DNA of 64,000 nt, taken from a virus. The DNA lies in the IMG/VR virus record IMGVR_UViG_3300029953_000018, positions 20,498-84,497 of that record. One strand, written 5' to 3'. The position numbers were made by a program, and so were the translations under genes. Shown piece after piece: positions 1-6,923 of the stretch. The notes beneath the pieces are model-generated. The model ran no database searches, was not told the DNA's origin, and worked only from the letters and a program-made list of their open reading frames with translations. Numbering within the stretch: position 1 is the stretch's first letter; every line of letters begins with the position of its first letter.

Positions 1-881
1 GCGCAGAAGCTACAGATCGACAAGCATTGCTCTCGGAAAAGGGTTGGTCGGTCAACCAGTACAAGACCGCGCAGAATGCGATCCGTGAGCAGCGCGTACC
101 CCGTCGTGTTACCCGTTACATCGCCTTTGACGAAGAGCTGTGCTGGGTCTCTGGGTTGTACCTGGCCGAGGGGAACGTCACGCCGAAGCAGGTTCTTTTC
201 TCGCTGCACAGGGACGGGGCGGAATTCGTGGCGCGCCTCGATGCGTTCTTCCTGAAGAACTTTGGAACCGAAGGGTTTACCGCGGAAAAGAGTGAACAGG
301 GCATCCAGCGTGTCTACTCAAGCACAGTAGCCGCCCAGTTTTTCCATAGCCTGTGCGAGGGTACATCCGTCAGGAAGCGCGTGGCAGACGAGTTGAAGCA
401 CGCCGGGGAGCGGCGCGTCGCTTCACTTCTTCACGGCTACTTCGACGGCGACGGTTGTTACCACGAGGGCCACAAAACGGAGAAGCGTGACGCGATTACA
501 GCCAGCCGACAGCTCGCTGCCGACGTTCGCAATCTTCTTCTCGCCTATGGGTTCATCCCGGGTCTTACACGTCAAGAACCGGAAGCCTACTGCATCAACG
601 GGAAGACGGGCGTGTCCAGCGGTTCGTACAAGATATCGCTTCACGGCGGCATGGCCCTGCGTTTTGACGCTTGGCTACGCGGTGAGCCGCTCCCACACGT
701 AGTTCACTGCAACATCGGGCTCTTTAAGGACGGCTACGTGTGGCATCGCATCGAGGAGCTCCGGGAGGTAGAAGCCAAGGAGGTGATCGGTTTCCAGATG
801 ACCTGTGGTCCCGTCGTTACCCTCGAAGACGACACGGAAACGCACGGCACGTTCTGCTTGTGGGGCATGGCCTCAGTTAAC
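1..881 (+). mobile_element. Intein in portal gene with apparently intact LAGLIDADG endonuclease (N-terminal part outside window)
   Basis: Two LAGLIDADG-like blocks are visible: VSGLYLAEG at 147-173 and LLHGYFDGDG at 426-455. Both keep an acidic residue at the catalytic position (Glu and Asp). The C-terminal splice region has the pattern THGTF...SVN followed by Thr: the intein would end at Asn (879-881) and the first extein residue is Thr (882-884). The usual penultimate His is replaced by Val, which some inteins tolerate. The N-terminal splice junction lies outside the window. Confidence 0.75.
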
Positions 882-1922
882 ACGAACTACATCCCGATCA
901 TGCCCCTACCCCTGGGTAATCAGACCATTGGTGGGGATGGCAAAGCGCTCTTGATGAGTCAAGAAATGCAAATGCTAGGCGAGCAGATCATGATGGGCAT
1001 GGGTGTGCCCCGGGAGTTTTTGCAAGGCGGCTTGTCCTGGGCTGGCAGCAACGTGTCCATGCGCATGCTCGAGAACACGTTCTTGAGCTTCATCGGCCGA
1101 CAGCGGCAGATGGTCAATTGGATCATGCAGCTCGTCTCCCATTTCATGGGGTGGCCCAAGGTCAATGTACGGCTCAAGCCGTTCAAGATGGCCGACGACA
1201 TGCAACGTAAGAGCTACTTGTTCCAGCTGAACCAAGCGAACAAGATCAGCGACACCACGCTACTGGCGGACGCCGACCTCGATATTGAAGATGAGAACGA
1301 CATCATGATCCGCGAGAGCGCCAGGCGCTTGGCGGCGGTGAAGAAGCAACAGCTCGCGATGGCCGAGATTCAAGGCGAGAGCCAGGTCATCATGATGAAG
1401 ATGCAAGCCAAGGCGCAGCAAACGATGCAGCAAGCGCAGCAGCAACCTTTGGCACCGGGAGAGCCCGGGGGGCCCGATGGCGCCCTGAACGCGCAGCAAG
1501 CGCAACAAGCAGCACAGCCACCCCCCGTCCCCATGTTGCCTGGGCCTGCGCCTGCGCGCGGGTACTCTTCGAGCGTGCCAGCCGGCGCGCAGAGCTCCCT
1601 TAGTATCGATCAGGACTTGGGGTCGTCCGCCGGGAACGAGAAGATGCCCGTCGACTTGGTTCAGCTGGCCACTGGCTACGCCAAACAGATCGCGCAGCTT
1701 GATCCAGACATGCAAGAGATGGCGCTCAACGCTCTGGCGGCGCAGAGTCAAGACCTGGCCGATTTGGTGACTGAACTCATCAGTAAAGAACAACAGAGCG
1801 CCGCCCCCGCAGGCGACGCCGTCATGCTGGGCGACGCTCAGGGGGGCTCGGAAACGGGGGGCGTGGACATGCGTCCGTTGCCCGAAGCATTGCCCCCACG
1901 GCGGATGCAGGCGTTGATCTAG
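1..1922 (+). CDS. Portal protein, C-terminal part, interrupted by an intein (5' end outside window)
   Basis: The reading frame is open to the left edge (first full codon at base 3), so this is the end of a longer gene. Bases 1-881 read as the C-terminal part of an intein with two LAGLIDADG-type blocks. From the Thr codon at 882 the sequence reads as phage portal: GVPREFLQGG, then a long amphipathic region, followed by a Gln/Ala/Pro-rich tail that is probably disordered. Portals form the dodecameric ring through which DNA enters and leaves the capsid. The first possible in-window start is a TTG at 27, inside the intein, so I do not treat it as the gene start. The assignment rests on the portal-like motif and on the late genes to the right; an exact family was not identified. 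Confidence 0.7.
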   Translation, partial: AEATDRQALLSEKGWSVNQYKTAQNAIREQRVPRRVTRYIAFDEELCWVSGLYLAEGNVTPKQVLFSLHRDGAEFVARLDAFFLKNFGTEGFTAEKSEQGIQRVYSSTVAAQFFHSLCEGTSVRKRVADELKHAGERRVASLLHGYFDGDGCYHEGHKTEKRDAITASRQLAADVRNLLLAYGFIPGLTRQEPEAYCINGKTGVSSGSYKISLHGGMALRFDAWLRGEPLPHVVHCNIGLFKDGYVWHRIEELREVEAKEVIGFQMTCGPVVTLEDDTETHGTFCLWGMASVNTNYIPIMPLPLGNQTIGGDGKALLMSQEMQMLGEQIMMGMGVPREFLQGGLSWAGSNVSMRMLENTFLSFIGRQRQMVNWIMQLVSHFMGWPKVNVRLKPFKMADDMQRKSYLFQLNQANKISDTTLLADADLDIEDENDIMIRESARRLAAVKKQQLAMAEIQGESQVIMMKMQAKAQQTMQQAQQQPLAPGEPGGPDGALNAQQAQQAAQPPPVPMLPGPAPARGYSSSVPAGAQSSLSIDQDLGSSAGNEKMPVDLVQLATGYAKQIAQLDPDMQEMALNALAAQSQDLADLVTELISKEQQSAAPAGDAVMLGDAQGGSETGGVDMRPLPEALPPRRMQALI

Positions 1923-1924
1923 CT

Positions 1925-2257
1925 ATGGGTACGAAGCTGCATGAAGCCCGCTTGCCCGATGGGCGGCACTACTCTTGGTCGTTTTTCTGCCCGGGGTGTC
2001 AGTCGGTTCACTGCGTTACGAGTGGCTGGTCCTTCAATGGATCCTCTACGGCGCCGACCTTTTCTCCACCTGTCTTGGTGCATGCAGAGCCGGCCGTTGG
2101 TTACCCACGGTGTCACTCCCACGTGACGAATGGCGAGATCGCGTATTGTTCAGATTCTACGCATGCGCTGGCGGGAAAGACCGTGCCGTTACCGGACTGG
2201 GATGCCACCAGGTTTGCTGCAGACAAGCTCTTACATCCAGAGCAAAAGAACAGCTAA
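1925..2257 (+). CDS. Small Cys/His-containing protein, DUF6527-like
   Basis: This 110-residue protein starts three bases after the portal stop. An early CPGC pair is followed by a Trp/Phe-rich stretch, the phrase PTFSPP, a CHSHV pair and a C-terminal HALAGKTVPLP. The order of W-F-N-G, PTxSP, CH and H-x-LAG-x-xVPL matches what I recall of the phage DUF6527 family, whose role is unknown and which probably binds metal. It is the last rightward gene before the convergent leftward operon. Confidence 0.55.
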   Translation: MGTKLHEARLPDGRHYSWSFFCPGCQSVHCVTSGWSFNGSSTAPTFSPPVLVHAEPAVGYPRCHSHVTNGEIAYCSDSTHALAGKTVPLPDWDATRFAADKLLHPEQKNS

Positions 2258-2266
2258 AAGAAACAC

Positions 2267-2291
2267 GGGGCGCCCTCCGAAGAGAGCGCCC
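2267..2291. terminator. Intrinsic terminator between convergent genes
   Basis: The stem GGGCGC (2268-2273) pairs with GCGCCC (2286-2291), extended by CTC/GAG around a CGAA loop. On the minus strand the hairpin is followed by a T-rich run (complement of 2255-2263), so it best serves the leftward operon ending at 2297. The rightward side has only a weak T tract. Confidence 0.75.
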
Positions 2292-2296
2292 GGTTC

Positions 2297-3565
2297 TTAG
2301 AGCTTTTGGCTCTTGTCGCACACCACTAGGTGTCCCCAGGGTGCCGGGCGTCGCGCGTAGGGGCTTCGCACGATGCACCAGATGACGTCTAATCCGCGAG
2401 GAGATTTTGCGGGCGCTGTGCCATCGCCGTCGGTGTAGTAAACGAGCAGGTTAGCGTCGCGGTACTTCCTTCTTACGTAATCGAAAACTTTGGTGAAGTC
2501 CGTTCCTCCCCGGCCCTTGTAATCGATCTTTGGTAAGTCGCGTAGGCGAATACGCCGATCAGATTGAACGTAGACATCGACTTGAAGGTGCACTGCTTCT
2601 TCGATGCCCACGCTGCGCATCAAGTGATACACCTCGCTGCGCGCGCTGAGGAGTTGCTTGTGGCCCATGGATCCCGAGGTGTCTTCGACCAAGACAACGT
2701 TGGGACGATGGTCCACCAATCCCGCGCAAAGCACACCTGCAAGCTGCCCTCCGACGCTGGGGTTTCGCATGGAGTAAACAGAGTTTCCGGCGATGTGCTC
2801 TGCGCTGCGTTGAATGAGGCGGCGGCAGAGCTTACGCCAATCCACTTCGGGCGCGTTGTAGCGCGCTTTGATCATTGTCTTGAAGCGCCCAGGGCCGTCG
2901 AGAGCCGCTTCAATCGCATCGAGGGTTTGTTGTTTGGCGCAGAGGACCTCGGCTTCATTCTTCCCGTAGGCGGCGTCGAGCGCCGCCTCGAGTTCTTTGT
3001 TTACAGCGTGCCCTCCCCCGGAGCCACAACCGCCCGCGCCGATCTTGGGTTGCCAGGATGTGGCGGCTTGCTTCGGCTGCTTGCCGTCCATGAGCTGTTG
3101 CAGCGTTTTGTTTTTTCTCCGCAGCTCTTCCTCGAGCAGGCTGTAGTACTGCTCGAGGGTCAAGTTGGGGGGATGGTTGTAGGTCGAGGGGTAAATAACC
3201 CAGGAGGGCAATGGCCACTTTTCTTCTTGAAGGTTGAAGTTGATGGCTTCATCGGCGGCGATGCCCGCTAGGTTTTCATCGGGGAGGGCGATGACACGTT
3301 CAAAGCCGCGTAGAATGTGTTCACTCTCATGTACGAGGCAGCTGCCGATAACATCTTCTGCCTGAACTTCAGGATCGGACAGCAGCCAGGGGCCGTTAAC
3401 GTAGAGCACCAAGCCCTGCGTAATGCCCATGGTGGTCCCCGGGACGTCAACCACTTCCACCACCATGTCGAGCAGGATCCCGTCATAGTAGTCGGCGCGA
3501 GAGTTGACGTAGGCACGTCCGAGGGAAAGGCGTGAGAGTGCCTCAGAGACGATAGAACGGTCCAT
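2297..3565 (-). CDS. VWA-domain protein with N-terminal HExxH metallopeptidase-like domain (MoxR partner)
   Basis: In this 422-residue protein the N-terminal half carries VHESEH at about residues 78-83, an HExxH zinc motif, followed by AADEAINF, where a third ligand is expected. The C-terminal third holds a von Willebrand A domain with the MIDAS motif DTSGSMG near residue 305 and later GGTDF and YTDGDG. The same layout is known in putative metallopeptidase/VWA proteins that pair with MoxR-type ATPases. The ATG overlaps the stop of the upstream AAA+ gene in TGATG, so the two are translationally coupled. It may help a metal-dependent or assembly step, but the target is unknown. Confidence 0.8.
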   Translation of the reverse strand: MDRSIVSEALSRLSLGRAYVNSRADYYDGILLDMVVEVVDVPGTTMGITQGLVLYVNGPWLLSDPEVQAEDVIGSCLVHESEHILRGFERVIALPDENLAGIAADEAINFNLQEEKWPLPSWVIYPSTYNHPPNLTLEQYYSLLEEELRRKNKTLQQLMDGKQPKQAATSWQPKIGAGGCGSGGGHAVNKELEAALDAAYGKNEAEVLCAKQQTLDAIEAALDGPGRFKTMIKARYNAPEVDWRKLCRRLIQRSAEHIAGNSVYSMRNPSVGGQLAGVLCAGLVDHRPNVVLVEDTSGSMGHKQLLSARSEVYHLMRSVGIEEAVHLQVDVYVQSDRRIRLRDLPKIDYKGRGGTDFTKVFDYVRRKYRDANLLVYYTDGDGTAPAKSPRGLDVIWCIVRSPYARRPAPWGHLVVCDKSQKL

Positions 3566-4806
3566 CAGGTAACCCCGATGTACTTTAGGTGCCCCTTGTC
3601 GTAGAGCAGGCCAGTGGTCTGCGCTACAGCTTCTTGAAGATGAGGGTCTGGATGGTTCCCGTCGTAATGGGCACGAAGTAACGTCTTCGCGGGGCGTGTA
3701 CAGACATCGGCGTAACCAAAGCTCGCCGCGTTGAACAGCAAGAGCCAGCAGCTAGTTGCCAGCTGCGCTCCCCTTACGGGGTCCGCTTCGTTAGCTACGT
3801 AAATGGCGCACGAGGACAGCACCGTGCGTACAACATCGAGCTGCTTAGGAATCTGCCAGCCCTTCAGGAGTACGTCTTCGGGATTGGGCAAATTCAGCTT
3901 CTTCATGAAGACGGCCCAGTCGGCAGCGAGCCCTGCGCCGACCAGGCCCGCAACGACGTCGAGCTGGGTGCGCTCTCCTAATCCAAGGCAGCGGGCGGTG
4001 GTGACGCCGTTGACAGCCCACGACCACGTACGGTGAGAAGGCCAGGGGCCCGCGGCGCGGGGGTCGTCTGCCTCTGGTTGGTCATAGAGGCGGTAGTGCT
4101 CCTTTCCATCATCCTCCCCCTCTCCCTTTTTCAGCTTGTAGGTGCCGCCCGACGACGCCAGAAAATCGTGGGTTACGCGTAATACAGCGCCGAAGTGAAG
4201 CCCCCAGTTGGCGCGAACGCGGGCTTCACTGTTGGTCAAATTGGGGATGTCGGGCTCGTACTCATCGTTCATGTATTCGTCCCATTGCTTCAGCGTAGGA
4301 TTTGTGTACGCGTAGTGCAGTACGCGGTTAGCGAAGGGGATTTCAAGCTCTCGGCCGTTAGCTGCAATATCTGGGGGGTTCATTGCGAGAACAATGCGTA
4401 CACCCGGGGGCAGCTTGTACTCACCGATGGTGCGCTCATTCATCAAGGAGAGAAGCGCTGCCTGTACTGCGCGCGGCGCGGATGAAATCTCGTCGAGAAA
4501 AAGAATGGCACGTTCGTCGTTGATGGCAGCGCGAATCTGGGGCAGCGCGCATTCGAGAGAGAAGCCAACGGGCGTCATAACCGGGTAGCCCCCGATGTGC
4601 TCCGGGATCTTCGTGGAGGCGAAGATCGGGTAGACGTGCAAGCCCAGCATCTTTCCGATGGCGTAGATGCGCTCGCTTTTGCCAACGCCCGACCCTCCAA
4701 TGGAGCATAAATTGATGCCCCAATTGCCTTCTTGGAAGGGCGCCATCGGCCCTTTGGCGAGCGGCGTGGACATGCTAGCCACCAGCAAACTCTCAAAGCG
4801 ATCCAT
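3565..4806 (-). CDS. MoxR/CobS-type AAA+ ATPase
   Basis: From the ATG at 4806 the protein is 413 residues. Walker A is GGSGVGKS (about 37-44), Walker B is ILFLDE (about 101-106), and the sensor-1 region is VLAMNPPD (about 140). IPEHIGGYP, between the Walker motifs, is typical of MoxR-like ATPases acting with VWA proteins. A TTG ten codons upstream is also in frame, but the ATG gives only a short overlap with the preceding gene. The family works as a remodelling chaperone with a VWA partner, here the next gene. CobS-like ATPases are known from several large phages. The C-terminal 150 residues are not assigned. Confidence 0.85.
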   Translation of the reverse strand: MDRFESLLVASMSTPLAKGPMAPFQEGNWGINLCSIGGSGVGKSERIYAIGKMLGLHVYPIFASTKIPEHIGGYPVMTPVGFSLECALPQIRAAINDERAILFLDEISSAPRAVQAALLSLMNERTIGEYKLPPGVRIVLAMNPPDIAANGRELEIPFANRVLHYAYTNPTLKQWDEYMNDEYEPDIPNLTNSEARVRANWGLHFGAVLRVTHDFLASSGGTYKLKKGEGEDDGKEHYRLYDQPEADDPRAAGPWPSHRTWSWAVNGVTTARCLGLGERTQLDVVAGLVGAGLAADWAVFMKKLNLPNPEDVLLKGWQIPKQLDVVRTVLSSCAIYVANEADPVRGAQLATSCWLLLFNAASFGYADVCTRPAKTLLRAHYDGNHPDPHLQEAVAQTTGLLYDKGHLKYIGVT

Positions 4807-5095
4807 GTTGTTTTCTTTCTTCGATGAATGCGACAACGTCAGGACAAAAACGAGCCGGCATGGCCGTTTTCAAGAAACTACCCCGTACAACAAGAAACCC
4901 GTCTTCATCCGCCAAGGTGAAGGGCACGTAGAGTCCCCCGGGAATACGCACAGCTGTTTTGCGGTTCTCTGCTTCTTGTAAACTAGCCCTAAAAAGGGCG
5001 CGTAGCGCTTCGTCGTCGAGAGCGCTAGCGGCCTGCCAGCGCTCTCGAGCACGACGAAAGGCATGCGGGTCCACGAGAACGTGGGTCAACCGCAC
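4793..5095 (-). CDS. Hypothetical protein, leftward operon
   Basis: A protein of about 100 residues with a GTG start preceded by a good AGGAG ribosome site. It overlaps the AAA+ gene start by 14 bases. The N-terminal half is charged and helical (Arg/Ala-rich). The second half looks beta-rich (GGLYVPFTLADEDGFLVV). No family recognised. The position suggests a function linked to the MoxR/VWA pair, but that is inference only. Confidence 0.6.
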   Translation of the reverse strand: MRLTHVLVDPHAFRRARERWQAASALDDEALRALFRASLQEAENRKTAVRIPGGLYVPFTLADEDGFLVVRGSFLKTAMPARFCPDVVAFIEERKQHGSL

Positions 5096-5104
5096 ACGGA
5101 TCTC

Positions 5105-5356
5105 CTAGGCACTCTCGGTGGGCTCACTTTGCACAACGCGAATATCAATGCGCATGGGTTCTACCGCAGCGATTAGACCGAATAGAACGTTCAGCTCCCG
5201 TTGCTTGAGCAGTGAATCCTGCTCCTTGATGTCTTCAGTGCCTTCATACAGGCCGACGTTAACGCCGTATTCCTTAAGAAACCGGTAGAGAAGCTGCGCC
5301 AGCGTTCGTTTGTCGCTATGCGCTTTACCACTGACCGTTACCGTGAGTGTGTTCAT
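5105..5356 (-). CDS. Small protein with degenerate P-loop-like N-terminus
   Basis: An 83-residue protein. It begins with a beta strand (LTVTVSGKA) followed by a helix (RTLAQLLYRFL), the order seen in P-loop NTPases, but the loop lacks a proper GxxxxGK[ST], so nucleotide binding is doubtful. A second strand, GVNVGLYEG, follows. The start overlaps the previous stop in ATGA. No specific family is recognised. Confidence 0.55.
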   Translation of the reverse strand: MNTLTVTVSGKAHSDKRTLAQLLYRFLKEYGVNVGLYEGTEDIKEQDSLLKQRELNVLFGLIAAVEPMRIDIRVVQSEPTESA

Positions 5357-5982
5357 GTATTCCTTCGTGCAATGCAGTACCCGGCCGCCCGGTTACAAGG
5401 CCCGTTGCGCCAGCAGCGCGTGGTGATTCCTTCCACGCATTCGTTGTTCTGTAGAATGTGCTCCCCGGTACCCCACAGCCCTTCCAAGAGGTTCAGGTTG
5501 ATGTCGTTGCAGCATACGGAACAGATGTACTCAAAAGGCGGTATCGTAATAAAATCCAGGGCCCATTCGCGGTTGGGGGCGCGATCGGAAAGAACGAAGC
5601 TACCGTCATAGACGATCCCCGTTTTTTCCCCCTGAAGAATGTCGGAGCCGCACCCTGTGCAAGCGGCCACAACAAATGCACCGCTTACGAGCACGGGAGG
5701 CTGGTCCTTGTAAATGTAGCGAAGGGTTGAGCGTGTTTCATCCCAGCAATCTTCATGCAGATAGTAGGGATGGTACTGATACTCGCCATCTGCGGCCAGA
5801 AGGGGCAGAGGTACTTCGAAGACCCGCCCACAGTCATCTTGCGTAACGTTCGCAATGACAATGTGCAGTAGACAAATTGGCGTCTCAGCCGCTACGAGTT
5901 TGCTGCAGCTGTTGCACACGTGGTCACTTTGCATGACGACGCGGTTCGCCAGTGTTTCCCTAGCCAGGCTGCTCATTGCCAT
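5353..5982 (-). CDS. Cys-rich putative zinc-binding protein
   Basis: A 209-residue protein with several Cys pairs: CNSC near the N-terminus, CTGC in the middle and CSVCC further on. It also has single Cys residues near the C-terminus and HEDCWDE in the first half. This suggests two or three zinc-ribbon or treble-clef-like units. The ATG is preceded by GGGAGG, a strong ribosome site. The gene overlaps its neighbours by 4 and 10 bases. Function unknown. Confidence 0.6.
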   Translation of the reverse strand: MAMSSLARETLANRVVMQSDHVCNSCSKLVAAETPICLLHIVIANVTQDDCGRVFEVPLPLLAADGEYQYHPYYLHEDCWDETRSTLRYIYKDQPPVLVSGAFVVAACTGCGSDILQGEKTGIVYDGSFVLSDRAPNREWALDFITIPPFEYICSVCCNDINLNLLEGLWGTGEHILQNNECVEGITTRCWRNGPCNRAAGYCIARRNT

Positions 5983-6584
5983 GTCATTACCTCCCGTTGA
6001 ATGTGCAGCCAGCGTTTACTGAGCGCTTCGAGGCTCAAGTCGCGGGGGCACCCTAAGGGGTCGAAATCCCCCAAATAGGTATCGAGGAATTGTTCATCGA
6101 CGCGCTCCCCCGTGTGCAAGTAACGTGGGAGATCAAAACCATGAAGCAACAAGTCAGATACGCGATAGTCATTTTGTTGGCGTAGTTCAAGCTCACGCAG
6201 AAAGAGATCGTCTTCAACGTCGTCTGGGTAGGCATGCAGCCCTACCCACCCACGGCGCCTATCTCCGATTTCGTAGCGTTCTTCTTGTGTCCAAGGATTG
6301 ATGTCCCCCGGTTTTGCATCCCCGCAGAGTAATTCGAAGTCGAACTGCCCGATGAAAGACACGATTCCATATTGATCAACCACGCGCAGGCGCAGGGGGT
6401 CTTTGCTGCGCACAGAGCGCGTAAGAAGCGTGGTGCGCTCTTCGAGTACAGGGCACAGCGTGTTCTCAACGGTCCAGCGGCGCTGCGGCATGATGGGGTC
6501 TTGGAAGGTTCTACCCCACAGGCCCAATAGTGATGTTAATAGACGGGTGCCGGGAATGACTTCGAACTCTTTTGTTAGCGGCAC
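5973..6584 (-). CDS. Hypothetical protein, leftward operon
   Basis: I place the start at the GTG at 6584 because AGGAGG lies six bases upstream; the frame is open further to 6638 but without a ribosome site. The result is a protein of about 203 residues, mixed alpha/beta, rich in Asp, Arg and Leu, without Cys pairs or membrane segments. I do not recognise a family. It overlaps the small membrane gene upstream by 74 bases. Confidence 0.6.
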   Translation of the reverse strand: MPLTKEFEVIPGTRLLTSLLGLWGRTFQDPIMPQRRWTVENTLCPVLEERTTLLTRSVRSKDPLRLRVVDQYGIVSFIGQFDFELLCGDAKPGDINPWTQEERYEIGDRRRGWVGLHAYPDDVEDDLFLRELELRQQNDYRVSDLLLHGFDLPRYLHTGERVDEQFLDTYLGDFDPLGCPRDLSLEALSKRWLHIQREVMTWQ

Positions 6585-6699
6585 GACGAGCCTCCTCTTG
6601 GGGTAAAAAACCACTGTGGTCTGCGAGCCACCAGGCAATGCCCTGGAGAACGCCGACCACCGCGGCTAATAGGAAGAGGGGGACCTCTCCCTGTTTCAT
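6511..6699 (-). CDS. Small single-pass membrane protein
   Basis: A 62-residue protein. A hydrophobic segment, about residues 7-25 (PLFLLAAVVGVLQGIAWWL), is followed by a basic tail (EEARRAANKRVRS). An AGGAAG-type ribosome site precedes the ATG, which overlaps the upstream stop in ATGA. The layout fits a small inner-membrane protein, but the role is unknown. Confidence 0.55.
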   Translation of the reverse strand: MKQGEVPLFLLAAVVGVLQGIAWWLADHSGFLPQEEARRAANKRVRSHSRHPSINITIGPVG

Positions 6700-6854
6700 G
6701 CAGCGTTGCTTCCTTTCTTCGGTACAGTTGGGGGTTCTTCGCTGTCGGGTTCTCCTTCGTCGAAGGTCATGTAGAGCTCCGCAACGTCCTGGGAGAGCTG
6801 TGACGTTTCCGGGGGTATCGGCGGTGTTTCTTTCTTGGGGGTTTGCTTTCTCAT
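6696..6854 (-). CDS. Short acidic, proline-rich protein; first gene of the leftward operon
   Basis: A 53-residue protein starting at the ATG at 6854. The N-terminus is Lys-rich, then Pro/Glu-rich, probably disordered. The frame continues upstream to 6995, but that part would run into the RNA polymerase gene on the other strand. A candidate leftward promoter lies only seven bases upstream, so the message may have almost no leader. Confidence 0.5.
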   Translation of the reverse strand: MRKQTPKKETPPIPPETSQLSQDVAELYMTFDEGEPDSEEPPTVPKKGSNAA

Positions 6855-6860
6855 CGTGAT

Positions 6861-6870
6861 TGTTATCCCT
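6861..6870 (-). promoter_or_regulatory. Candidate leftward promoter, RGGNATAACA motif
   Basis: On the minus strand this reads AGGGATAACA, one of four near-identical copies found upstream of leftward genes (the others at 60039, 60863 and 61031). The core resembles a TATAAC -10 element. It sits seven bases upstream of the first gene of the operon running from 6854 to 2297. Confidence 0.5.
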
Positions 6871-6923
6871 GCGAAACTGCGTTTCTTGTAGGAGCGAACC
6901 TCCTCGCGGTACGCTAGGCGGCC

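Noticed and set aside
5105-5356. Calling this a nucleotide kinase from its strand-loop-helix start
   Set aside because: The loop lacks GxxxxGK[ST], and the protein is too short for a kinase.
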